Shown in pieces: positions 48,759 to 59,820 of a stretch of DNA of 64,000 bases. The DNA comes from Limonium bicolor (taxonomy: Eukaryota; Streptophyta; Magnoliopsida; Caryophyllales; Plumbaginaceae). Position numbers and translations under genes: made by a program. The notes beneath the pieces were generated by a model, which worked only from the letters and a program-made list of their open reading frames with translations, ran no database searches and was not told where the DNA came from. The stretch spans positions 248,215,882 to 248,279,881 of the forward strand of contig CM041782.1 of the NCBI GenBank assembly GCA_023374045.1, in the 5' to 3' direction. The first letter of the stretch is position 1. Every line of letters begins with the position of its first letter.

Positions 48759-50160
48759 CTAGTCTGAAAAGAGCGAAGGGTACTTCGCCCGCATCTTATC
48801 CTCTAACTCCCAAGTAGCCTCCTCGACGTCCTGGTTGGACCAGAGAACCTTCACCAGTCTCACTGACTTGTGGCGAGTGTCCCTAGTCTTCGTGTCCAGA
48901 ATCCTCGAGGGGTCTCTACTGATCTCATGGTTGGCTCTATGGTTAGCGTTCGGCCTGCAAAACATGGGAGGGGTGGTGCATGTATTTCTTAAGCTGTGAG
49001 ACGTGGAAAACATCATGCACTTTACCAGCTCACCAGGTAGGTCTAACCTGTAAGCAACTGGGCCCACCCGCTCCGTAATGGTATAAGGACCTACAAACTT
49101 TGGGCTCAACTTGCCCTTCTGTCCAAATCTGAATATTCCCTCATCGGCGAAACCCGCAGAAATACCTGATCGTTCACAGAGAACTCTAAGTCTGTCGTGC
49201 GTATCAGCATACGACTTCTGTCTATCCTGGGCTGCCTTCATATTCTCTCGAATTTGCTGAACCTCAGCCTGAACTTGCTCCAAGTACTCCGGTCCTATGA
49301 TGACCGCTTCACTTGTCTCATCCCAACAGAGTGGTGTGCGACATGGTCTGCCGTACAACGCTTGGAAAGGTGCCATCTTGATCGTAGCATGATAGCTATT
49401 GTTGTATGAAAACTCGATCAGATGCAACTTATCGATCCAACTGCCCTGGAAGTCCAAGACACATGCTCGCAACATGTCCTCAAGTGTCTGAATCGTACGC
49501 TCAGTCTGACCATCTGTTTGAGGGTGGAACGCGGTACTTAGCTTCAATTCTGTACCCAGCGCTTCTCGTGTAGTTTTCCAGTATCTCTAAAGGAATCTGG
49601 TGTCTCTGTCAGATACTATGGTCTTAGGTACTCCGTGGTGTCTCATGATCTCCTTATCGAACAGTTCAGCAAGCTTCGTTACCTTTCAAGTGTCCTTCAT
49701 CGGTATGAATCGGGCTACCTTGGTCAGGCGATCAACTACAACCCATATCATGTTCAGACCTCCCCTGGTAGGTGGGAGTCCAACCACGAAATCCATGGAG
49801 ATATCATGAAACTTCCACTCTGGAACTGGCATTGATTGAACCATGCCTCCAGGTCGCCTGTGCTCGAACTTTACCTTCTGGCAAGTTAGGCACCTCACTA
49901 CAAACTCAGTAACGTCACTCTTCATCCCAGTCCACCAGAAGTAACGCTTCATGTCTTTATACATTTTCGAAGCTCCCGGATGGATAGAAACAGAAGAACA
50001 GTGTGACTCTCGTAGAATGCGCTCCTTTAGCTCAGTGCTACGTGAGGAATGCATAATCGGCCCCTTCAATCTGATCAGATCATCATCATGTAATTCGAAG
50101 TCGTATTTCTGGCCTCGAATGTACCCTCTATCAGCTTTGCCTGATCTCCATCATATATGA
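48759..50160 (-). pseudogene. Element D integrase and chromodomain
   Basis: Read on the minus strand from 50160: HHCC finger (HCSSVSIHPGASKM ... RCLTCQKVKFEHRRPGG), core residues in SMDFVVGLPP (about 49800), VSDRDTRF (about 49600) and GQTERTIQ (about 49505), then GPYTITERVGPVAYRLDLP and a chromodomain ending VKVLWSNQDVEEATWELEDK at about 48800. Lesions include a TGA near 49687, a stop near 49588, and frameshifts near 49160 and 48990-49020. Confidence 0.92.
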
Positions 50161-50779
50161 ATCGCTCTGCTGAGCCTCTCGCACCTCATCAATCAAGCTG
50201 GAACTAGCAACCATGGCATGAAGCGAGTGTGCTCGACGACTCAGAGCATCAGCTACAACATTGGCCTTCCCTTCTTTGTACTGGAGGTCAATGTCGTAGT
50301 CGTACTTAAGGAATTCTAACCATCTTCTCTGTCTCATATTCAGCTCCTTCTGAGTGAATATGTATTTCAAGCTCTTATGGTCGGTGTAGACTGTCAAACT
50401 AACTCCGTATAAGTATGGCGCCATATCTTCAAGGCGAAGACTACACTCCCAACTCAAGATCGTGTGGGGTAGTTTTCCTCATGTTTCTTCAGCTGGCGAG
50501 AGGCATAGCAAACTACCATGCTGCATGAGTACACAACCCAATCCCCTACCTGATGCGTCACAATATACCTCAAATCCCTCTGTACCGTCTGGGATAGTGA
50601 GAATAGGTGCAGAAGTCAATGAGTCCTTCAAGCTCTGAAATGAACTCTCACATCATCTGTCCATACAAACGGTGCATCTTCTTCATCAAACTGGTCATTG
50701 GCTTGCTGACCTTAGAAAAGTCCTTAACAAACCTCCTGTAATAACCTGTCAAGCCGAGAAAACTCCTGATGTCGGTAAC
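50161..50779 (-). pseudogene. Element D RNase H
   Basis: YCDASG region near 50550, [21 protein letters not shown] (about 50400) and [12 protein letters not shown] (about 50240) are readable. Several frameshifts lie between 50460 and 50700. Confidence 0.85.
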
Positions 50780-51600
50780 TTACTTCGGCCTTGGCCAGGT
50801 GCGCACGACATCAATCTTTGCTGGATCCACTAAGATCCCAGCATCTGAGATGACATGACCTAGGAAAGAGACCTGGTCAAGCCAAAACTCGCACTTGGAG
50901 AACTTAGCATAAAGCTGGTTCTCCCTCAGTATCTCTAAAACTCGTCTCAAGTGACTTTCATGTTCGCTTCTTGACCCTGAATATTTGAGTATATCGTCGA
51001 TGAAGACCACAACTGACTTGTCCAACTGTTCCCTGAACAAACGGTTCATCAAATCCATAAATCTCGCCGGTGCGTTCGACAAACCAAACGGCATCACTGT
51101 AAACTCGTAGTGGCCATATCTCGTCCGGAATGCCGTCTTCTCAATGTCTTTCTCTCTAACAGGAATCTGATGATACCCTGACTTGAGATCAATCTTGGAG
51201 AACACAAATGCCCCTTTCAATTGATCAAACAAATCATCTATGCGTGGTAGCGGATACTTGTTCTTTATTGTAACAATATTCAACTCCCTGTAGTCGATGC
51301 AGGGGCGGAGACTGCCATCCTTCTTCTTCACGAAGAGTACTGGCGCTCCCCATGGTGATATACTAGGCCGCACAAACCCTTTGTCGAGCAGATCTCTCAG
51401 TTGTTCTTTCAATTCATTCATCTCAGCTGGAGCCATGCGGTAAGGCGCCTTGGCTATCGGTCCGGTTCCTAGTAGCAGCTCGATGGTGAACTCTACCTCC
51501 CGTGGTGGTGGCATGCCGGGTAGTTCCCTTGGAAAGAGGTCGGGAAACTCCGACACCACTGGTACTTTGGGGTCGAACTCTGAATCTCTCTCTATATCCT
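50780..51600 (-). pseudogene. Element D reverse transcriptase
   Basis: Blocks read on the minus strand: [19 protein letters not shown] (about 51370-51310), [30 protein letters not shown] (about 51090-51055), catalytic FIDDIL (about 51007-50990), FLGHVIS. It is open from 52192 to a TAA at 50780, near the start of the linker to RNase H. Confidence 0.93.
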
Positions 51601-52122
51601 GAACATAGCAGAGGTACACTTCTTTATTCTTCCTCAGCTCTCGATACATGGCCATAGCGGTGATGATCTTGGTTGAAGGCTCTCTAGGTCTCTGGCGGTA
51701 TGATATAGTTACCCTAGACGGACTTCTGAGTAGCAGTCGGTGCTCGGCGCAGAGGATACGACCCTTGTGCCGATCCAACCAGTTCATCCCAAATATAACA
51801 TCAAACCCTAAATCTCTGAACTCAATCAAGGTGATAGGAAAGTCTTCTCCTCCAATTCGGATAGTGGCTGCTCGGTAGTAGCGAGTGCATCGAACCTTCT
51901 CCTTCGACGGGAGCGTAACCGTAAAGTCTGGCAGCTCATCAGCGTCTAGCCCCAGCCTCCTTGCAAACGATGATGAGACGGAGGTATGCGAGGCCCCTGA
52001 GTCGAATAGTACTGATGCATCAACGCCATTGATCGGAAAGGTACCTGTGAGGATAGTGCCGCTCTCATCGGCCTGTGCCTCAGTGAGTAAGCTTAGCACA
52101 CCTTCCGAACCGAATCCACAAC
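51601..52122 (-). pseudogene. Element D protease
   Basis: Aspartic protease with active site [10 protein letters not shown] (about 52005-51976) and [13 protein letters not shown] (about 51800-51760). The putative exon starts after the acceptor ATACTTAG at 52123. The sequence [13 protein letters not shown] crosses without a break the point where F has a 74-bp intron-like insert. Confidence 0.9.
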
Positions 52123-52256
52123 CTAAGTATTTCATAAGGATCATAAGTACTGATGGTATAATACAAGTCGAAAATGAGTAATCAACACTCATATTATTTA
52201 AACCATCCTTTTACATTATGAGTTTTTCTATTACAATACTTCAGTGTATTACATGG

Positions 52257-52996
52257 CTAGTACTTCCTAAAGGTTAGGTTCAAGCGTCCAGGACTCATGT
52301 GTGTGGCATTGATTACTGTCGACGGTGCCGTACTCAACTTAATCTTCTTGATACCGTGATACAGAATTCTCGATTTTCCACCCATGATTAGAATATCTCC
52401 TGACTTAAGCACCACTTTCTAGGCAAGGTCTACGCGCTTCTGCTCGCCATATAGGAATTCGGCGTCGTCTCCAATGGACTAAGAAACTACGGGTATCCCT
52501 CGGTTAAGAGACTCCGCTGTCTCGTCCTTATCTTGGTGTAGTCCAAGTCGTCCCTCCTTTTCATAGAAGTTGATAATGCAGAGGTCTGCTTCAAGGTCCG
52601 GGATTGGATCCGCCTTAAGTTGTTGAGCGATCCCTACGGCTTGTGTATTAACCGTATGATACTCCTCAGGTATCTCTGGTGGTGTTGCTCCATCCCATTC
52701 CCTTATCTTTTGGTAAGTGTTGGTGTAAGGGTTCCAGTTCTTACCCAAGCACATCATTCTTAGCTTCATTCTTGATCCTCCAGGGTATTCCGGTGTATAG
52801 AAACCTCCCGGTCCCACTCCAAGCTGGCTACATCTCTTGATGATGGTGATTTGTGCCTTTGGTGACAGGTATCCTTTTAATAATATCATACCTGGCCGGA
52901 TGACCTGGCACTGCTCCCTTGGGAATCCGTGAATCTTTAAGTTGATCTCTTCTAGGCTAGGTGTTGAAGGTATTGGATAACAAATGTTGAAGTTTC
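52257..52996 (-). pseudogene. AlkB-like 2OG/Fe(II) dioxygenase carried by element D
   Basis: Minus-strand homologue of the F cassette, colinear from NFNICYPI through RPGMILLKGYLS, GPGGFYTPEY, MMCLGKNWNP, CIINFYEKEGRLGLHQDKDE, SIGDDAEFLYGEQ, SGDILIMGG, ILYHGIKKI to GRLNLTFRKY and a TAG at 52257-52259. Iron ligands are H (codon 52536-52538), D (52530-52532) and H (52356-52358); the 2OG Arg codon is 52266-52268. Two in-frame TAGs (52479-52481 and 52419-52421) break it, but the frame has no indels, so it is the better-preserved copy. It is preceded by acceptor CCTTAG (phase 1) and followed by the same TAGCCATGTA context as F. It most resembles plant ALKBH1-like enzymes. Confidence 0.9.
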
Positions 52997-53129
52997 CTAA
53001 GGTGGTAATAATTTGTCTTACATGAGTTCTAATTAACTAACTACAAACTCGTTCAAAATATATAGTCACTGATTCATGCATGAAATGCGATAAGCATACA
53101 GTTTTCTCCCTAATAGGTTGTAGTGGTAC
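52997..53129 (-). other. Intron-like segment between gag and AlkB in D
   Basis: Minus-strand donor CCAG|GTACCA, acceptor ACCACCTTAG|GA, 133 bp, phase 1, at the same point as F's 27697-27875. Confidence 0.6.
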
Positions 53130-53689
53130 CTGGTCTCGAAGAGGGTTCAGCCTCGTCTTCCCGGTCCACCATATGTAGTGCAGACGGCCCTGATCGCTGG
53201 ACAACCCGGGGTCCCCTGTTAGCAGCTGGCTGTGTCGCCTTTGGACCGTCGGTTCCAGGATTCGGAGCGGCCATGCCCTTGCTCTTGGCCTTCCACCCAG
53301 GTCTATAGGCTTTACTCTTGGGGTTTTTGAAACATTCGAAGGCTCGGTGTCCGAACACAACACAGAAATTGCACTCCACCTTATTGCCTTCACAATCAAC
53401 TCCAGGGTGGTCCTGGTTGCACCTGCGACAATTGTAGCGGCGCTTATATCCCCCGCCCCCCGGTCTCAGTACCTGTTTGCTTACAACATTAGTAATTGAA
53501 TTCAAGGTTGATATTTGACTGTTAACTCAATTTAAGGAGTTACTTGTTACCCTTTGGTGCAGGCGAGCGCTGAGGCTTCGCTGCTATGCCGTAGGTTTGC
53601 TTTTGTGGCTCTTCAGCAGCCTTAGGTTGGTTACCTTTGAAACCCTCCTGGGGTGGGGGCTGGTACTTACCCTTCTTCTGTCCCTGTGA
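53130..53689 (-). pseudogene. gag: Element D gag, C-terminal part
   Basis: Truncated at its 5' side by element J. Minus-strand reading: a basic, Gln/Pro-rich linker (KKGKYQPPP..., 53680-53547), an intron-like break (about 53473-53546; its frame cannot be settled), then two CCHC knuckles (CRRCNQDHPGVDC and CNFCVVFGHRAFEC, about 53440-53330) and a Pro/Gly-rich tail ending at the gag donor. The capsid region is missing from the window. Confidence 0.82.
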
Positions 53690-55446
53690 GCCTCGATTTT
53701 AAACCCTATCCTATGTTGATTAAAGTTGATTAGGATCTAACCGGGTTTTAGGTCCACTTATAGTCTAAGATTAATAACTATGTCATATAACAATAATTAT
53801 CAAATCCTAGGCTAGCTCACTGGAACCTATTATGAGTCGCCACCTAATTTTGACCTAGATTAAATTAGGAAAGGAGAGTTCGGGTTCGGGGGCTTGATAT
53901 TCGACTTAATTAGGGTTCAATTACTTTCATTACCCCTAGAAGTCATTTTTCCTCTACTTAGTTTAATTACGGCTTATTACGAGTCGTTTTAAGCTAAGTG
54001 CGCGAGCTTCTGTTTTTTTTTTTTTTTTAGCATTTTTTTACTGAAAATAAAAGTGTAAGTTGAAATTACCTAAACTAGGGTTTCGGAGGCAGAATTAGGT
54101 CAAGTTTTGTTTCCGTCCGTAGCCACGGACCTAATGTCCGCAACCATGGACCCTAGTTAATCTATGTGAAAATAAAAGTCGAATTAAACAGAAAACAAAA
54201 ATTTGAAAAGTCCGGGGCCACGGACAGGATGTCCATAGGCCCGGACATAGTTTAACAAAACCTAAATTTTTAAAATTTTTAAATCCCGCCGCCGTCCGTG
54301 GGTGTCCGTGGCCACGGACAACCCGTCCGTGGTCCCGGACCATAGGTCCGGGATCCCGGACCACCCACGGACAGGGGTTTTATGGTGGTTCCCGAAGGTG
54401 TTTTCGGCTCAAAATTTATGCACGCGTAGCCTGAAGGGTGTACAATTCGTTAGTAATTGAAAGATTGCAGTTTGAAGTCGAATTATGTATGAAACTTGGC
54501 GAACAAGTAACAAGGCAGAAACAAAAGTAATTAGCAATACAGAAGCGTAAAAAGGTTAGTTTGAACCCAAAATTTGACAGAGAGTTAATAAGGTCGTGGA
54601 GAGTTAGAAAAGTAGAATTGCAACCTGTTTTACCTTCGAATTTAGGAGGATTCTTCACGTCGGGATTCTTCGGAGGCCTCGTTGAGGGCGGATCCAGAAG
54701 AACTTCAAACCCAGCTTCTGACTCCTTGTTGTTCTTGATGTGATTCACGTTTTGGTGCTGTTTTGGTGGGGGTTTGACGATGGATGATGTTGTGGGAGTT
54801 GAAAAATGTGTTTTGGTGTTGATTTTGGTGAGATTTCGGTGTTTGATCGTGGCTCTGGGGCTCAAAACGTGGAGAGAGAGAGACGACTGCCTTCTTTGAG
54901 AGTCTAGGGTTCTTGAGGTTCTTCTTTGATCATGGGATAAGGTTCCTTATATATGCTTCCTTAAAGATAGAAAAATCCGGTAAAAACCGAGATTTACCGA
55001 CGTTTTAGCTCAAGGGCTTCCAAAAGGAATTTGATTATGAAATTTTACACATGGGTAAAGGATGATATTTCCGAATTTTCTAAAGTGGAATCGAATTTTT
55101 TGGACATTGGAATATTTTTAAATTCAATTTCTCGTCAGATTCAATCAGAAATTGCTAGAAAATTATTGGAAATTCGAAAAATCAAAATTTCAACACCATT
55201 ATGCTTCAAATGTCATCCTCTATCATGGGTTAAAATTTCAAAGCATTTTGAATTGATTTGACCCTTATTTGGAGGAGAGAGAAAGCCTATAGGGGGCTTA
55301 GGAGCCTTGAACAATTACGAAAATGCCCCTAGAGATAACTAAGCTGTCCCTAGTACTCTGAAATGTGCCGATCGGACTGGGAACCCTCGCTACTAGCCTA
55401 TTAGTAGAGACTCTCTTCCGGGGGGGTTGAAATTTTGGGTATAACA
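53690..55446 (-). mobile_element. Element J 3' LTR (Tat/Ogre-like)
   Basis: On the minus strand it starts TGTTATACCC at 55446, directly after a G-run PPT, and ends near 53690 inside D's gag (left edge uncertain by about 10 bp). It is similar to K (37209-38146). A G+C-rich stretch near 54120-54375 consists of GTCCGTGGCCACGGACA-type inverted repeats. No coding content. Confidence 0.72.
54110..54375. repeat. CCGTGGCCACGGAC inverted-repeat cluster in LTR J
   Basis: Several copies of self-complementary GTCCGTGGCCACGGAC-like and GGTCCGGGATCCCGGACC-like words. Short ORFs here translate as repeated Arg/Asp/Pro and are not credible. Confidence 0.8.
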
Positions 55447-55462
55447 GATTGCCCCCCGTCAA
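55447..55462 (-). promoter_or_regulatory. Element J polypurine tract
   Basis: Minus strand GACGGGGGGCAATC abutting TGTTATACCC, so this LTR is the 3' LTR and the sequence to the right is internal. Confidence 0.7.
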
Positions 55463-55566
55463 CTAGACTTTGTAATGGAAATGAGAAGGCTAGTTGATGC
55501 TTGAGTGATACCCCCAAAATTTTGGATCTTAAAAGACCCCACATGAAATTGAAATCCGACAAGTTG

Positions 55567-56110
55567 TGTCGAGCTGTTCTAAGGCGCTGACTACCTATGA
55601 GTAAAGTGGAAGGGATGTCAAGCGATTCTAAGGCGTTGACTACCTATGAGGATGATATGATGTCAAGCTATTCTAAGGTGTTGACTACCTATAATGATGA
55701 TATGATGTCAAGCTATTCTAAGGCGTTGACTACCTATAATGAATGAAATGATGTCAAGCTATTCTAAGGCGTTGACTACCTATAATGAATGAAATGATGT
55801 CAAGCTATTCTAAGGCGTTGACTACCTATGAGGATGATGTGATGTGAAGCTATTCTAAGGCGTTGACTACCTATAATGAATGAAATGATGTCAAGCTATT
55901 CTAAGGCGTTGACTACCTATAATGAATGAAATGATGTCAAGCTATTCTAAGGCGTTGACTACCTATAATGAATGAAATGATGTCAAGCTATTCTAAGGCG
56001 TTGACTACCTATGAGGATGATGTGATGTGAAGCTATTCTAAGGCGTTGACTACCTATAATGAATGAAATGATGTCAAGCTATTCTAAGGCGTTGACTACC
56101 TTTACAGGAA
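55567..56110. repeat. Tandem array 1, ~46-bp unit, about 12 copies
   Basis: Unit contains AAGCTATTCTAAGGCGTTGA followed by CTACCTATAATGAATG. Outer copies are more diverged, inner ones nearly identical, with variants (ATGAGGATGATGTG) recurring at spaced positions, a sign of higher-order duplication. Confidence 0.93.
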
Positions 56111-56435
56111 TGAAGTACGCCGAGCATTCTAAGGTGTCGGGAACCTGAGATTGAATGGAATACGCCGAGCATTATAAGGTGTCGGGAACCTGAGATTAAA
56201 TGGGACACGCCGAGCATTATAAGGTGTCGGGAACCTGGAATACGCCGAGCATTATAAGGTGTCGGGAACCTGAGATTGAATGGAATACGCCGAGCATTAT
56301 AAGGTGTCGGGAACCTGAGATTAAATGGGACACGCCGAGCATTATAAGGTGTCGGGAACCTGGAATACGCCGAGCATTATAAGGTGTCGGGAACCTGGAA
56401 TACGCCGAGCATTATAAGGTGTCGGGAACCTGAAG
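56111..56435. repeat. Tandem array 2, ~46/34-bp unit, 8 copies
   Basis: Unit contains ACGCCGAGCATTATAAGG followed by TGTCGGGAACCTG. Long and short units alternate in a repeated order, so blocks of units were duplicated together. It shares the frame GAGC/AAGC-NTTCTAAGG-GT(T/C)G-ACCT with array 1, so the two have a common origin. Confidence 0.92.
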
Positions 56436-56532
56436 TTTGAATGGGATAATGTCAAGCGGTTCTAAGGCATTGACAACCTAAAATGTGGAAATGAGATAAT
56501 GTCAAGCGATTCTAAAGCGTTGACAACCTAAC
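56436..56532. repeat. Two array-1-like units
   Basis: ATGTCAAGCGGTTCTAAGGC and ATGTCAAGCGATTCTAAAGC copies closing the array on the right. Confidence 0.8.
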
Positions 56533-56567
56533 AAGTGAAAATTGGGTGGTATGCAAATGCAATGATG

Positions 56568-56745
56568 TTGAAATGCTAATGATGCTGATGATGCTGACGA
56601 TGCTGATGATGCTGATGATGCTGACGATGCTGATGATGCTGATGATGCTGATGATGCTGACGATGCTGATGATGCTGACGATGCTGATGATGCTGATGAT
56701 GCTGATGATGCTGACGATGCTGATGATGCTGATGATGCTCGGATG
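56568..56745. repeat. GATGCTGAT/GATGCTGAC microsatellite-like array
   Basis: About 20 copies of GATGCTGA(T/C). GAC variants are spaced regularly. All frames are open, giving false ORFs of Ala/Ser or Met/Leu repeats. Confidence 0.95.
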
Positions 56746-57798
56746 CTTATGGGGACCGAAACCCGTTCCAATGCTCCTGGTTGGTATTCTATGGGGACTT
56801 ATTGCCTCTGCCCACCAACTGGGGTGCTGGGATAACTTCTAGATTACCAAAGGGACTTATTGCCACTGCCCACTAGTTGTTTCTCCCAAGAAGTTGACAT
56901 CAAGATGGGGACTTATTGCCTCTGCCCCGCCAACTTAGATCACGCTCTGTCTCGTACTTGTCTCGCACCGAAGATGATACTAGGTCTCGTACTGGATGAT
57001 GATGATGGTCTCACACTGATGAGGATGCATGGTCTCGCACTGAAGTCTCGTACTGAACGGATGAAGAAAAAGCTGGATTTCGCACTGATTCTGGGTCGCG
57101 CACTGAATGAAGATGTCTCGTACTAAAGTCTTGAAAATGATGGGTCTCGCACTGATTTTGGGTCCCGAACTAAAAAAGAGTTAGAAAGATAATGGTCTCG
57201 TGCAAATGATGAAAAATGATTACCGGAGTGCCAAACATGGCAATGTATGCAATCAAAATATATATAAAGATACTCGTTCAAAACAGGAAACTGTTGGAAA
57301 AGGTGACAAACTTGGCAATGTTGAGGTGTTATGCAAAAGTTGTAAAATGCAACTAAAGTGTTTGTTGGAAGCTTGCCAAAACAAGAAACTGTTGAAGAAT
57401 GTGCCAAACATGGCAATGCTTGAGAAAACTCTGCTGAAAAAGGAAAGTGAAATGATCATTTCCTGACTAGAAATTTTATATCTGCAATTTGTTTTTTAAG
57501 AAAATGAACATGCCGTTGGTGGAAGTGTGTGGTGTTTGTTGTGGTGCTAAAGGCTTTTGCCGGTGTTCAAGATTTGTGATAGACCTGGGATTGGGTTATG
57601 ATTTTGGATGGTGGTCAGGGTTATGACGGGCCTGATGTTTTTGTGGAGGTAAGGCCAATGATGGGCTTGAAAGTGTATGTGTGGTGGTAAGGGCTTATGT
57701 GTGCCTGATGTTTTTGTGGAGGTAAGGCCAATGACATGCTTGAGGTGGAATGGTGGTGGTGATGTTTGAGCTCTGGGTTCGAATTGGTGTTGTCATAG

Positions 57799-57829
57799 CA
57801 ATTGTTGGAACCAACAATTGCCCCCAGTA
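57799..57829. repeat. Hairpin plus PPT-like tract, module 1
   Basis: CAATTGTTGG/CCAACAATTG with AA loop (57799-57820), followed by CCCCCAGTA; on the element strand TACTGGGGG followed by the hairpin. Confidence 0.75.
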
Positions 57830-57865
57830 CTTTTCCTTTAAGACAAACTGAGCTAGAGTTCATGG

Positions 57866-57897
57866 CAATCGATCGGAACGATCGATTGCCCCCAGTA
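57866..57897. repeat. Hairpin plus PPT-like tract, module 2
   Basis: CAATCGATCG/CGATCGATTG with GAA loop (57866-57888), again followed by CCCCCAGTA. The stem differs from module 1 but pairing is perfect. A third TTGCCCCCAGTA without a hairpin lies near 58980. Confidence 0.75.
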
Positions 57898-59793
57898 TTT
57901 CTTTTATTAAACGTGCGAACGAGTCTCGTCCTCACAGGGTCACGGCTTATGTTTCGATGTGGTGCTTCCTAATCTACACTCAGCGTGTTTGATGCTTGTA
58001 CTTGTTTTCTGCTCACGGCCACAACTTCTAGACCATTGAATTCGATATTTGATGGATTTACGCATTTGATCTGTTACTTTCACGTGATTGGACACACAAC
58101 TATCAAGTCGGAAGTCTTTAAAGCTTATAACGTGGCCATGGGGTGTGATGAAGGACGACGGGACCATGGAGGGATATTTGAGGTATGCGGAGCTTAAGTG
58201 GGTGACCAAAGCTGCCACTTGCGTCTTCTCTCGGATTCATCTTCCTTGTCTTGAAGTCGTCTAGCCGCCTTGTGCTGACGTTGTTTTCGAGCTTCTGGAC
58301 TTGGACTTTTGAAGTTGTCCTTTACACCATTTCTCTTTTCGTCATTTGGATCTGTTCGAGGCACTTCGGGTTTGCCTTTTGTTTTATCCTTTCTTGACTT
58401 TGCCTTCGGGGTTCTTATGTTTCCCGGCTTTGGGCTTCGAGAGCTATTTTGATGTGAGCTCTTTAGATCCTGTGTCACTCTAGGACCATTTGCGGATCAC
58501 TTCGTCATGCTGATGGCGGCGTTAATTCTTTGGATTAATGAGAATGTTATCTGAGAGTCAGGCTCCTCGCTTCCTTTGGTCACCGGGTCGAACATTCATC
58601 ATTGGCTAGGTTATTTTGTGGAGCTCATAATATCGAAAAAGGATATATGAAAGGCTCAGTGGGGGTGCCTAGGGTTTAATGACAGGGTTTACAAGCCTTT
58701 GGCTATGTGGTGCTGTACCTAGGTGCTTCGTCGTTCCTGATAGTTGTGTATCCATTCTTTGTTACTTTTCGCAGATCTAAGAGTAAATTTACAAATTATC
58801 TCCTTCGGTCGGAGTTATGCCGTTTACCTCACCTTTGAATGTGGTCTCACCGGAGTCATGTAAAAATGACACGCTCATTCACTCATGGTTTTTCCGCTCA
58901 AGACACTCTCGTGAATTTCACTTAGAGACTAGTTCACACGCTTAAATGAAAGATGAAAGATGACGTACCTAAACTCATATTGCCCCCAGTATTGATTTGG
59001 GGTTAATGACAACAATTTGAAAGATATGGATTTGGAACCGCTTTGGGGGTTATTATGATGTCTTGGGATGAGCTGTGGGGTTTGGTAAGGCATGTTCAAA
59101 ATTTCAGAAACAAAATACAAGTCTTTGCATGCCATTGTCGGGAAATAATTGTTTCATGAACCATTTTCTCAAAAGAAACTTGTGTGAAATAAAATCTTTT
59201 TTGTTACCCTTTAGACTCGAAAAAGTCATCCATTTGTGAACATGAGGAAGAAAATGAAAAATCGATGCTTCTTATCGGTGGTTTGAAAACGATCATTCTT
59301 TGAAAACTTTGAGCAATGCATTTGAAAGATGAATGTTTTAGCAAGTTATGCAGTAGAATGCATGGGATCCCTAAACTTTCCCTTGAATTTGAACTCTGCT
59401 GAACCGTCTGATGTAACACCCCATCCAACATTAACATACTTACAACAAACTGCAGCGGAAGAACAACCTCATCACATTACTTAACTTGTTGGTGTTACAC
59501 GCCGTTAGCCACCCACGTGGCTAACAAGGCTAATACATACACATTGTACCGGTCTGATGGGCTAAATTCCCGAGCGTCTACACATTACTATCCCTTTCCA
59601 TTAACACAACAACAACATACACCTTCCAACTATACCGAGTATTTATAAACTGGTGCCGACAACAATTTCGGTCTTACTACACCTACTGTATACATACACT
59701 TAAAAGTTTACCCATGTACAATGACTACCCGTCCTACTCTCGAACGGCTTCCAGCACTTCGTACCTGAAATAGGAAAAGAAGAGAAAGGGGTG

Positions 59794-59820
59794 GCCCCAA
59801 GGGGCTCAGCACCTTTGCTG
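59794..59820 (-). promoter_or_regulatory. LTR double hairpin, element H
   Basis: GCCCC/GGGGC (59794-59798 with 59801-59805) and CAGCA/TGCTG (59807-59811 with 59816-59820). Confidence 0.7.

Larger units (their letters stand above)
55463..59411 (-). mobile_element. Element J internal 3' region, repeat-rich
   Basis: About 3.9 kb upstream of the 3' LTR in element orientation, cut off at 59412 by LTR H. It holds at least six separate repeat families, listed separately or here: GGGGACTTATTGCC(T/A)CTGCCC at 56790-56930, GTCTCGCACTGA at 56940-57200, GCCAAACATGGCAATG at 57230-57420, and a duplicated roughly 60-bp block at 57635-57740. A Lys/Arg/Pro-rich minus-strand ORF (58194-58478) and another (57940-58218) have no product I recognise. 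No gag or pol motif is visible. Confidence 0.6.

Noticed and set aside
49197..52181. Plus-strand ORFs under element D pol
   Set aside because: Antisense shadows of integrase, RT and protease.
54131..54364. Minus-strand ORF rich in Val-Arg-Asp/Gly repeats
   Set aside because: Produced by the CCGTGGCCACGG inverted-repeat cluster in LTR J.
55567..56435. CRISPR-like regular repeats
   Set aside because: Units are directly tandem with no unique spacers, and the context is a plant retrotransposon 3' region.
56502..56842. Open frames on both strands (Ala/Ser- and Met/Leu-rich)
   Set aside because: All frames are open because the DNA is a (GATGCTGA)n array; no start context, domain or conservation.
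58194..58478. Lys/Arg/Pro-rich minus-strand ORF in J
   Set aside because: Low-complexity composition and no recognised family; noted within the J interior but not called as a gene.
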